DNA from: Alphaproteobacteria bacterium
GTDB taxonomy: Bacteria > Pseudomonadota > Alphaproteobacteria > Sphingomonadales > Sphingomonadaceae
DNA: 8,698 nucleotides
Direction of reading: 5' to 3'
Assembly: GCA_018830415.1 (NCBI GenBank)
Contig: JAHJSJ010000051.1
Coordinates: 1 to 8,698, forward strand
The notes beneath the pieces were generated by a model that was given only the letters and a program-made list of their open reading frames with translations, was not told the DNA's origin and searched no databases. A program made the position numbers and the translations under genes. Position 1 is the first letter of the stretch, and each line of letters opens with the position of its first letter. This document shows, piece by piece, positions 1-6,350 of the stretch.

Positions 1-1
1 C

Positions 2-583
2 CCCTATTCGCCGTGGGCCCGCCGTGCGCAGTTGATGAGCGCGTTCAGTTATTACGTCGCGCGCGATTACAACAAGGCGATCCAGAACGCGCAGCGGTTC
101 CTGTCGATCCACCCCGGCAACAAGGACGCGCCCTATGCGCATTACCTGATCGCGCTGAGTTATTACGAACAGATCAGCGATGTGAACCGCGATCAGAAAA
201 TCACCGAGCAGGCGCAGACCGCGCTGCGCGAAGTCAACCGCCGCTTTCCGCAGACCGAATATGCCGCCGATGCGCGGTTGAAGCTTGACCTAGTGGCCGA
301 TCACCTTGCGGGCAAGGAAATGGAGATCGGACGGCATTATCAACGCTCTGGCCTGTGGCTGGCTGCCGATATGCGGTTCCGTAATGTGGTTGAGAAGTTC
401 GATACCACCAGCCACACGCCAGAGGCGCTGTTTCGCCTGACCGAAAGCAGCCTGGCGCTTGGCTTGCCTAACGAAGCGGTCAAATATGCGGCGGTGCTGG
501 GGACGAATTACCCCGGCAGCGAATGGTACGAACGCGCGTTCAAGCTGATCGACAAGCACGCGAAGGACGTCACCGCGTCCTAG
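2..583 (+). CDS. bamD: Outer membrane protein assembly factor BamD (5' end missing)
   Basis: BamD (ComL/YfiO) is a periplasm-facing outer-membrane lipoprotein of TPR-like helical repeats. It works with BamA to fold and insert beta-barrel proteins. The frame is open from base 2 and gives 193 residues ending in TAG; full-length family members have roughly 240-290. The signal peptide, lipobox cysteine and first repeat therefore lie outside the window. Seen in the sequence: an early YSPWARRAQLM segment followed by FSYY, then YAHYLIALSYYEQI, RRFPQTEYAADARLKLD, and the typical C-terminal stretch from GRHYQRSGLWLAADMRFRNV through TTSHTPEALFRLTES, with NYPGSEWY near the end. These match the TPR pattern and the conserved VV(E/K)xxxTTSHxPEALxRL signature of the family. 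The TTG at 32 and ATG at 35 are internal codons, since homology continues upstream. The gene converges on gabD 17 bp downstream, with no clear terminator between them. Identification is firm. Confidence 0.93.
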   Translation, partial: PYSPWARRAQLMSAFSYYVARDYNKAIQNAQRFLSIHPGNKDAPYAHYLIALSYYEQISDVNRDQKITEQAQTALREVNRRFPQTEYAADARLKLDLVADHLAGKEMEIGRHYQRSGLWLAADMRFRNVVEKFDTTSHTPEALFRLTESSLALGLPNEAVKYAAVLGTNYPGSEWYERAFKLIDKHAKDVTAS

Positions 584-600
584 GGGCAGCTGCAGCGAGT

Positions 601-2058
601 TCAGCCCCGCAAGCCGCCCATCAGGGCATATTTCAGTTCGAGATATTCGTCCATGCCGTGGCGCGATCCTTCGCGGCCCAGGCCCGATTCCTTGATCCCG
701 CCAAATGGCGCAACCTCGGTGCCCAGCAGCCCTTCGTTGATCGCGACCATGCCATATTCGAGCGCGCCCATCACCCGCCACGCGCGCGCGTGATCGCTGG
801 TGTAGCAATAGCTGGCGAGGCCGGAGCGGGTATCATTGGCGATGCGGATCGCCTCTGCTTCATCGGCAAAGGGGATGATCGAAGCGACCGGGCCAAAGAT
901 TTCCTGCTGCGCGATGGCCATGGCTTGCGTCACCCCGGTCAGCACCGTGGGGGTATAGAACTGCGCCCCGGCATTGTGCCTGCCGCCGCCGCAGATCCGG
1001 TTTGCCCCGCTCGCCAGTGCGGCATCGGTCAGCTGTTCGACCTTTTCAAGCGCGCGTGCGTTGATCAGCGGACCGATCTGGCTGTCTGCCTCCATCCCGT
1101 TGCCGACCTTCAGCGCAGCCGCACGCTCAGCCAGCGCCGCAGCGAAGAGATCATGCACACCGCGCTGCACCAGCAGCCGGTTGGCGCCGATACAGGCCTG
1201 TCCGGCATTGCGGAACTTGGCGATCATCGCGCCGTCCACCGCCGCATCCAGATCGGCATCATCGAACACAATGAAAGGCGCATTGCCGCCCAGTTCCATG
1301 CAGGCTTTCTTGACCGTGCTCCCCGCCTGTTCGAGCAGCAATTTGCCGACCGCGGTCGATCCGGTGAAGCTGATCTTGCGGATCACCGGGTGCGAACAGA
1401 ACAGCTGGCCGACTTCGGCAGGCTGATTGCTCGGCACGATCCGCAGGATCGCGGCGGGAATGCCTGCGCGGTGCGCCAGCGCTTCCAGCGCGAGCGCGGA
1501 TAGCGGGGTCAGCTCGGATGGCTTGATAACCATCGCGCAGCCGGCCGCCAGCGCGGGGGCGGATTTGCGGGTGATCATCGCCAGCGGAAAGTTCCACGGG
1601 GTAATCGCGGCGCAGGTGCCCACCGGTTCCTTGCGCACCAGAATTTCCTTGCCCGGAGCAAAGCTGGGGATGGTTTCGCCATAGGCGCGGCGGGCCTCTT
1701 CGGCGAACCATTCGACAAAGCTTGCCGCATAATCGACCTCGGCGCGCGATTCGGCCAGCGGCTTGCCGCATTCCAGCGTGCAGATTTCGGCCAGCTGTTC
1801 GCGGTGGGCGATGATGAGGTTGAACCAGTCGCGCAGCCGGTTGGCGCGCACCCGCGCGGTTTCACCCGCCCAATCGCGCCTTGCGGCTTCGGCAGCGTGG
1901 ATGATGGCGTCTATCTGCGGCGCGGTATAGGTGCGCACGCTGACTAGCGGATCACCGGTTGCCGGGTTGATCACCGCCATGCCGCCTGCATCATCGCCCG
2001 CATCATCGCCCGCATCTTCGATCGCGTCGGGGTTGAGCATCGAAAAGGGTTTCGTCAT
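601..2058 (-). CDS. gabD: NAD(P)-dependent succinate-semialdehyde dehydrogenase, GabD type
   Basis: Cytosolic aldehyde dehydrogenase, predicted to oxidise succinate semialdehyde to succinate, the last step of GABA or 4-hydroxybutyrate catabolism. The 485 residues fit GabD (about 480). Visible motifs: TPWNFP at 153-158 with the oxyanion Asn156, cofactor segment KPSE at 179-182, FTGS at 231-234, catalytic base Glu255 in MELGGNAPF, nucleophile Cys289 in NAGQACIGAN, EIFGP at 386-390, and a GabD-like end EVAPFGGIKESGLGREGS. Glu182 suggests NAD preference, because E. coli GabD has Ser there and uses NADP. The second Cys of the usual GQTCVC motif is Gly291. The ATG at 2058 has AAGG about 5 bases upstream. 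Residues 15-26 are an odd Asp/Ala/Gly repeat replacing the usual N-terminal strand; an internal ATG at residue 27 (MAVINPATG) preceded by AGGCGG is a possible alternative start. Other semialdehyde substrates such as glutarate semialdehyde are possible. Confidence 0.9.
   Translation of the reverse strand: MTKPFSMLNPDAIEDAGDDAGDDAGGMAVINPATGDPLVSVRTYTAPQIDAIIHAAEAARRDWAGETARVRANRLRDWFNLIIAHREQLAEICTLECGKPLAESRAEVDYAASFVEWFAEEARRAYGETIPSFAPGKEILVRKEPVGTCAAITPWNFPLAMITRKSAPALAAGCAMVIKPSELTPLSALALEALAHRAGIPAAILRIVPSNQPAEVGQLFCSHPVIRKISFTGSTAVGKLLLEQAGSTVKKACMELGGNAPFIVFDDADLDAAVDGAMIAKFRNAGQACIGANRLLVQRGVHDLFAAALAERAAALKVGNGMEADSQIGPLINARALEKVEQLTDAALASGANRICGGGRHNAGAQFYTPTVLTGVTQAMAIAQQEIFGPVASIIPFADEAEAIRIANDTRSGLASYCYTSDHARAWRVMGALEYGMVAINEGLLGTEVAPFGGIKESGLGREGSRHGMDEYLELKYALMGGLRG
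1988..2023. repeat. 12-bp in-frame tandem repeat in the gabD N-terminus
   Basis: The unit gcatcatcgccc occurs twice perfectly (1988-1999 and 2000-2011), followed by a degenerate third copy (gcatcttcgatc, 2012-2023). On the minus strand each unit encodes Gly-Asp-Asp-Ala, giving the AGDDAGDDAGG stretch of GabD. Because the unit is a multiple of three, gain or loss of copies keeps the reading frame. Confidence 0.85.
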
Positions 2059-2199
2059 GTCGCCTTGCCTGCTGTGTCAGCGTGAAAAGCCCGCTGCGCT
2101 GTCCGGGGGCCGCTGTGCCGATTTTGCCCGGACTTGAAAAGGCCCACCCGCGATTATTCCGCTTGCGGTTGACAGCGCGGCGAAGCGAACCTTAGGGCC
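2059..2199. promoter_or_regulatory. Divergent intergenic region between gabD and the sulfotransferase operon
   Basis: This 141-bp non-coding stretch separates two divergent genes, so it should hold both promoters. A perfect TTGACA lies at 2169-2174. With a 17-base spacer its -10 would be TTAGGG (2192-2197), a poor match that would place the transcript start beyond the ATG at 2200. A second rightward candidate is TTGAAA (2134-2139) with TATTCC (2155-2160), at a short 15-base spacing. A 7-bp perfect inverted repeat, GTCCGGG (2101-2107) and CCCGGAC (2127-2133), is a possible operator or hairpin. A short direct repeat begins TGAAAAG (2083 and 2135). The region is sound as a control region; the individual sites are tentative. 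Confidence 0.5.
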
Positions 2200-3366
2200 A
2201 TGCAGCCGCACGCAAGCGGATATCATGGCCCAGCCGACGGATTTCCTTTGACCGCACTTTATGCCTTGCCGGATCACGAAGTGGTGTCCGGGCTGATTCC
2301 GGGGATCGCCAGTCGCTACCTTGGCGCGGATGATGCGGTCGCGGCGATCCGCGCCGCGCCGGGGATGATCCCGGTTGCGATTGATCCCGAAATCGAAAGC
2401 GGTGGCGGCAAGGTGTTCTGGGCCGACATTGGCGATTATCCCTATCGCGAATGGCAGCACATTTTCACCATCAGCACGCTGGCCGAGCAGCGCGCTTTGG
2501 GTGCGTCTTTCGTCACCGATTTTGCAATTTTGCAGGACGACCGCATCCTTGCCGATCCGATCGAGCCGAGCGGTTTCATGTTCCATATTTCGCGCTGTGG
2601 TTCGACCTTGACCGGCAAGGCGCTGGCCCGCAGTCCGCGCCATCTGGTAATCAATCAGGGCGCGCCGTTGCAGCGCGGGTTCTGGGCCACGATCACGCGC
2701 GACTGGGCCGAAGATGCCGTGCCCAGCGCCGAAAATCTGAAAGCGTTCCGCAATCTGGTTCTGGCGATGACCCGCCGCCGGTTCGCGCAGGAAGAACGCG
2801 CGTTCATCAAGTTCATTTCGTGGAACACGCTGTATATGGATTTCGCGCTGGCGGCGTTCCCGCAGGTTCCGGCGCTGTTTCTCTATCGCGATCCGGTGGA
2901 AGTCATCGCCTCGGTGCTGCGCGAAACCTCTGCCGTGGTGTGGGCCAAGGGGCGCCCGCAGGCCGGGTTCCTTTCAGGGCAGGATTGGCGCAGCACCGCA
3001 GCGATGGATGAAATCGAATATCTGGCGCATTGCTTTGCTCGCTACTTGCGGTTTGCCGCGCAGATGGAAGGGCGGGCGGCGCTGGTGAATTACACCGATA
3101 TCAAGCCCGAAAAATTCGCTGATATTCTGGCGCGCGGGTTGAATTTCAGGCCCGATGCAGACCAGCTCGCGCTGATGCTCGAACAGTTCAACTTCCATTC
3201 CAAAGACGATAACAACCAGCAGCAGTTCACATCGGACAGCGCGCAAAAGCGTGCGTCCATTTCCGAGGCAGACCGGCGGCACGTGGCGGAAATCTGCGGC
3301 GATGCGCTGGCGCAGCTCGATTCATCGCCCGCAAATCTCTTTCCGCGCGCGCAGGCCTTGGCATAA
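2200..3366 (+). CDS. Sulfotransferase family protein (PAPS-type)
   Basis: Predicted cytosolic enzyme moving a sulfonate group from 3'-phosphoadenosine-5'-phosphosulfate (PAPS) to an unknown acceptor. The 388-residue product carries a 5'-phosphosulfate-binding loop, FMFHISRCGSTLTGKAL, at 126-142 (P-loop-like RCGST) and a 3'-phosphate-binding segment LFLYRDPVEVIASVL at 226-240, with Arg230 and Ser238 in the standard R-x7-S spacing. The N-terminal 120 residues form a preceding domain I do not recognise; the C-terminus is helical with a polar HSKDDNNQQQ loop near 333-342. No signal peptide or membrane segment is evident. The ATG at 2200 has only a poorly spaced AGGG. A TTG at 2248 (MTALYALPDHE), with GACGGA six bases upstream, is an alternative that fits a TTGACA promoter at 2169 better. 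The gene is first in a run with a glycosyltransferase and a nucleotide-sugar dehydrogenase, suggesting a glycan substrate. Family assignment is fairly sure; acceptor unknown. Confidence 0.78.
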   Translation: MQPHASGYHGPADGFPLTALYALPDHEVVSGLIPGIASRYLGADDAVAAIRAAPGMIPVAIDPEIESGGGKVFWADIGDYPYREWQHIFTISTLAEQRALGASFVTDFAILQDDRILADPIEPSGFMFHISRCGSTLTGKALARSPRHLVINQGAPLQRGFWATITRDWAEDAVPSAENLKAFRNLVLAMTRRRFAQEERAFIKFISWNTLYMDFALAAFPQVPALFLYRDPVEVIASVLRETSAVVWAKGRPQAGFLSGQDWRSTAAMDEIEYLAHCFARYLRFAAQMEGRAALVNYTDIKPEKFADILARGLNFRPDADQLALMLEQFNFHSKDDNNQQQFTSDSAQKRASISEADRRHVAEICGDALAQLDSSPANLFPRAQALA

Positions 3367-3430
3367 TCGCCGTAATCGGGCTAAAGCGCGCCATCGCGCC
3401 ACGCGGCCCAGTCGACAAGTGGAACACCAA

Positions 3431-4189
3431 TTGACCGAAATTATCCCGGACGGCCTGCTGAGCGTCGTCATCCCGAACTACAATTACGCCCGCTTTGTGA
3501 GCGAATCGATCGCCAGCATCGCCGATCAGACCTATGGCCCGATCGAACTGATCGTGGTTGACGATGCCAGCACCGATAATTCGGTGGAGGTGATCCGCGC
3601 CGCGCTTGATGCGGCGGCAGACCGGCTGTTTTCGACCAAGCTGATCGCGCTGCCCGACAATGTCGGCAAGCTGGGCGCGCTCAACCGCGCGATGCCGCAT
3701 GCGCGCGGGCATTATTTCGTGATCCATGATTCGGATGACCTGCTCAGCCCCGGCTATGCCGAACGCACCATCGCCGAACTCGAAGCGGCGCGGGCCAATG
3801 ACCCGGCCATCGCCATCGTCTATTCCGATTGCATGCTGATTTCGCAGACCGGCGAAGTGATCGACCGGGGCAAATCGGCAACCTTCGATCCGGCGCTGAT
3901 TGAACGCTATTCCTTCATTCCCGAACCGGCGATGTGTCTGGCCGCCCCGGTGATGGAAACCGCCCCCTATGATGAAACCATCCGCAAGGGGACGAAACAC
4001 CACAAGTGGAAACGCATCATCGCCAATGGCTGGAAGGGGCTGCATATCCCCGAACCGCTGTTTTCATACCGGATGCACGACGGCAATCTGTCGGGCATCG
4101 GCAAGCGCGTAATCGCCGAGGTTGAGCGCGGGGAGGGTGGTGAACGCATCCTGTCCGGCTATTGGCCGCTGCAAACCACGGAACGCTGA
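3431..4189 (+). CDS. Glycosyltransferase family 2 protein
   Basis: Predicted GT-A fold inverting glycosyltransferase, using a nucleotide sugar to extend a surface glycan. From the TTG at 3431 it has 252 residues. The domain opens with LSVVIPNYNYARFVSESI (10-27), followed by LIVVDDASTDNS (nucleotide-binding Asp44/Asp45), a GALNRAM segment (82-88), and the metal-binding HDSDDLLSPGY (99-109). It ends with IPEPLFSYRMHDGNLS, the usual GT2 tail. The frame stays open upstream to an ATG at 3302 or 3251, but those starts lie inside the sulfotransferase and encode arginine-rich, non-family sequence. TTG at 3431 has AGTGGA seven bases upstream and starts just before the first domain strand, so I chose it. 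Oddity: where most relatives have an acidic ED-W motif supplying the catalytic base, this protein reads KGTKHHKWKRI (186-196), with no acidic residue. No membrane helices. It starts 64 bp after the sulfotransferase and ends 7 bp before tviB. Donor and acceptor unknown. Confidence 0.85.
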   Translation: MTEIIPDGLLSVVIPNYNYARFVSESIASIADQTYGPIELIVVDDASTDNSVEVIRAALDAAADRLFSTKLIALPDNVGKLGALNRAMPHARGHYFVIHDSDDLLSPGYAERTIAELEAARANDPAIAIVYSDCMLISQTGEVIDRGKSATFDPALIERYSFIPEPAMCLAAPVMETAPYDETIRKGTKHHKWKRIIANGWKGLHIPEPLFSYRMHDGNLSGIGKRVIAEVERGEGGERILSGYWPLQTTER

Positions 4190-4196
4190 CACGCCG

Positions 4197-5501
4197 ATGA
4201 GCCAGCACGAATCGCAAGGGTTTCCGCTGACGCTGGATGCGGCGCGGATCGGGGTGGTCGGGCTGGGCTATGTCGGCCTGCCCGTGGCTGTTGCCTTCGG
4301 GCAGAAATACCCTTCTGTCGGGATCGATATCCGCGCCGGGCGGATTGAAAATCTGCGCGCCGGGCATGATGAAACCCGCGAAGCCACTGCCGAAGAACTG
4401 GCCGCCGCGTCGCAGCTGGAATTCACGCTCGACTGGGCCAGCATGGCCGCGTGCAACGTGTTCATCGTCACCGTTCCGACCCCGCTGAACGATCACAATC
4501 ACCCCGATCTCGGCCCGCTGGAAAGCGCCACGCGCGCGATCGGAAAGGTGCTGAAACGCGGCGACGTGGTGATTTACGAAAGCACGGTCTATCCCGGCTG
4601 CACCGATGAGTTTTGCGTGCCGATTCTGGAAGAACTGTCAGGCCTGACCTATAACCGCGACTTTTATTGCGGCTACAGCCCGGAACGGATCAACCCCGGC
4701 GACAAATTGCGCAAGCTGCCCGACATCCTTAAAATCACCAGCGGTTCCACCCCGCAGGCGGCCGATTTCGTCGATGCGCTGTATCGCAGCGTGGTGACGG
4801 CGGGCACCCACCGGGCCAGCTCCATCCGCGTTGCCGAAGCGGCCAAGGTGATGGAAAACACCCAGCGCGATCTCAACATCGCGCTCGCCAACGAACTGGC
4901 GATGATCTGCAACCTGCTCGACATCGACACCACCGAAGTGCTGGAGGCGGCGGGCACGAAGTGGAACTTCATGGCGGTGCGCCCCGGCCTGGTCGGCGGC
5001 CACTGCATCGGGGTTGATCCCTATTACCTGACCCACAAGGCCGAAGAAATCGGCCACCATCCCGAAGTGATCCTGGCCGGACGCCGGATCAATGACCGGG
5101 TGGGCAAATATGTGGTCAACCAGTTCGTCCGTCTGATGGGGCGCAAGGGCTTGCTGCGCGATAATCTGCGGGTGCTGGTGCTGGGCTTTGCGTTCAAGGA
5201 AGACTGCCCCGATCACCGCAACACCAAAGTGGCGAGTATCGTGGAACACCTGCGCGAATTCGACATTGCAGCCGATGTCTATGACACCTGGGTTGATGGC
5301 GATGAATGCGAGCGTGAATATGGCATCCGCCCGCTGACCGCGCTTGAAAACGGCAAATATGACGGGATCATCCTTGCCGTCGCCCACGGCGATATTGTCG
5401 CGATGGGGGCAGAGGCGATCCGCGCGCTGGGTAAGCCGGGGGCGGCGCTGTATGATGTCAAATCCGCGCTGCCCAAAGGCGCGGCCGATCAGCGGCTCTG
5501 A
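4197..5501 (+). CDS. tviB: UDP-N-acetyl-D-glucosamine 6-dehydrogenase, TviB/VipA-like nucleotide sugar dehydrogenase
   Basis: Cytosolic NAD-dependent enzyme oxidising C6 of a UDP-sugar in two steps to a UDP-uronic acid. Vi-antigen TviB makes UDP-N-acetylglucosaminuronic acid, a precursor for capsule or O-antigen residues. The 434 residues match the family throughout: Rossmann motif VGLGYVGLP (21-29), VPTPLND (93-99), YESTVYPG (127-134), YSPERINPGD (160-169), the KVMENTQRD segment with Lys217, the nucleophile Cys270 in GGHCIGVDPYYL, and FAFKEDCPDHRNTK (331-344) in the C-terminal UDP-binding domain. The end, LYDVKSALPKGAADQRL, resembles Salmonella TviB as I recall it, which favours this over plain UDP-glucose dehydrogenase. 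ATG at 4197 follows the GT2 stop by 7 bp and has only a weak ribosome site, so translational coupling is likely. No TviC-like epimerase is in the window. The last 13 bases overlap the convergent nucleotidyltransferase. Enzyme class is firm; exact sugar is inferred. Confidence 0.9.
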   Translation: MSQHESQGFPLTLDAARIGVVGLGYVGLPVAVAFGQKYPSVGIDIRAGRIENLRAGHDETREATAEELAAASQLEFTLDWASMAACNVFIVTVPTPLNDHNHPDLGPLESATRAIGKVLKRGDVVIYESTVYPGCTDEFCVPILEELSGLTYNRDFYCGYSPERINPGDKLRKLPDILKITSGSTPQAADFVDALYRSVVTAGTHRASSIRVAEAAKVMENTQRDLNIALANELAMICNLLDIDTTEVLEAAGTKWNFMAVRPGLVGGHCIGVDPYYLTHKAEEIGHHPEVILAGRRINDRVGKYVVNQFVRLMGRKGLLRDNLRVLVLGFAFKEDCPDHRNTKVASIVEHLREFDIAADVYDTWVDGDECEREYGIRPLTALENGKYDGIILAVAHGDIVAMGAEAIRALGKPGAALYDVKSALPKGAADQRL

Positions 5502-5509
5502 TCGGCTGC
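5481..5509. terminator. Hairpin over two convergent stop codons, possible bidirectional terminator
   Basis: GCCGATCAG (5484-5492) and CTGATCGGC (5498-5506) form a perfect 9-bp inverted repeat around a CGGCT loop. The stem extends to 12 pairs through a G-T wobble (5483/5507) and two Watson-Crick pairs (5482/5508 and 5481/5509). The right arm contains the TGA of tviB (5499-5501) and the left arm contains the TGA of the minus-strand nucleotidyltransferase (5489-5491). No T-tract follows on either strand, so it is not a classic intrinsic terminator. It could still pause polymerase in both directions or protect 3' ends. The structure is certain; the role is inferred. Confidence 0.5.
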
Positions 5510-6337
5510 CTCACGGCGGCGGATCAGCGCGGCCTCGGTAATGTCGAAGCTGTGCTTGTGATCGACATCGATCGGGCCGAACGGATAATCCAGCATCACC
5601 GGGGCCATTGTCACCCCCAGCCGCCGCCCGATCGCACCAATCAGCCCGCGCATCGTGGTCAGTTTCAGCTTGTAGAGCACGAACGGCCACACCCCGAAGG
5701 CTTTCAGGATGCGCATGTGCCGCTTGCCGAACTGGCCGCCGCCTTCGAACACCTTCACCGCCGTCAGCGCGCGGGCATTGCGCAGGCCGTAAAGGTTGCA
5801 GGATGATGATCCCCCGTCCTTGAGCTGGTGAAACGCCAGCCCCGAATCCGCAAATTCGCGCAGCACCACTTCCTCGCTCGACAGGCCCAGCGCCACGTCT
5901 TCGTCGCCAGCAAGAAACCCTGCGACAAAATCGCGCACCAGATCAGGCGTGTGCAGCGCATTGTCGCCGGTGGTGATGACCAGCGGCAGCGGTTGTTCGA
6001 TCTCCTCCACCGCCGCGATCACGCTGTCCGCCAGATTGCCGCGCGCGGCCACGAAAATGGTGGTGCCGGCCGCCGCCCATGCCTGCATTCGCGGGGTCGC
6101 CTCCAGCACATCGGGCGTGTCGAGCGAGACGTGGACGCGGTCGAAACAATCGCTGTCGATCAGCGCTTCAAGCACCCGTTCCAGCATCACCTGCCCATCG
6201 ATTTCAACCAGGCATTTGTGCGCTTTGCCCTGCAATCTGGCGACCGGATCGTCCACCCCCCGGCGGCTGGCTGCCATCACCAGCACGGCTGGTTTCTGCC
6301 CGGCGGTCTGGGGATGCGTGTTTGCTTGGCTTGTCAT
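5489..6337 (-). CDS. MobA-like NTP transferase family protein
   Basis: Predicted GT-A fold nucleotidyltransferase of the MobA/NTP_transf_3 type, which normally joins an NTP to a sugar phosphate, cofactor or small alcohol phosphate. Substrate unknown. The 282 residues show an N-terminal nucleotide-binding strand and loop AVLVMAASRRGVDDP (17-31), a conserved lysine in KAHKCLVEIDG (38-48), a likely metal-site Asp125 in ITTGDNALHTPDL, SSSCNLYGLR (177-186), and a C-terminal PFGPIDVDHKHSFD (252-265) like the acidic end motif of the family. The first loop lacks the classic LAGGxSxRMG form. A basic, hydrophobic stretch at 217-240 could lie against the membrane but is not a clear helix. ATG at 6337 has AGGACAG three bases upstream, a strong site that decides the start over an in-frame ATG at 6391. 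It follows mmgE by 13 bp on the same strand, so the two are probably co-transcribed. Its 3' end overlaps tviB by 13 bp. Confidence 0.75.
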   Translation of the reverse strand: MTSQANTHPQTAGQKPAVLVMAASRRGVDDPVARLQGKAHKCLVEIDGQVMLERVLEALIDSDCFDRVHVSLDTPDVLEATPRMQAWAAAGTTIFVAARGNLADSVIAAVEEIEQPLPLVITTGDNALHTPDLVRDFVAGFLAGDEDVALGLSSEEVVLREFADSGLAFHQLKDGGSSSCNLYGLRNARALTAVKVFEGGGQFGKRHMRILKAFGVWPFVLYKLKLTTMRGLIGAIGRRLGVTMAPVMLDYPFGPIDVDHKHSFDITEAALIRRREAADQSR

Positions 6338-6350
6338 GATCTGTCCTGTG

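Noticed and set aside
583..608. GGGGC / GCCCC inverted repeat between bamD and gabD as a terminator
   Set aside because: Only a 5-bp stem with a 16-base loop and no T-tract on either strand.
523..1503. Long plus-strand open frame opposite gabD (326 codons)
   Set aside because: It is fully antisense to a well-conserved dehydrogenase, has no recognisable domain, and long antisense frames are expected at this GC content.
3386..3399. GCGCG-ccat-CGCGC hairpin between sulfotransferase and GT2
   Set aside because: A 5-bp all-GC stem is expected by chance in this composition, and there is no T-tract.
3251..3430. N-terminal extension of the GT2 frame
   Set aside because: It overlaps the sulfotransferase and encodes arginine-rich sequence before the first GT2 strand.
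3227..4045. Minus-strand open frame of 272 codons under the sulfotransferase/GT2 genes
   Set aside because: Composition is typical of an antisense shadow, and the plus-strand frames show clear family motifs.
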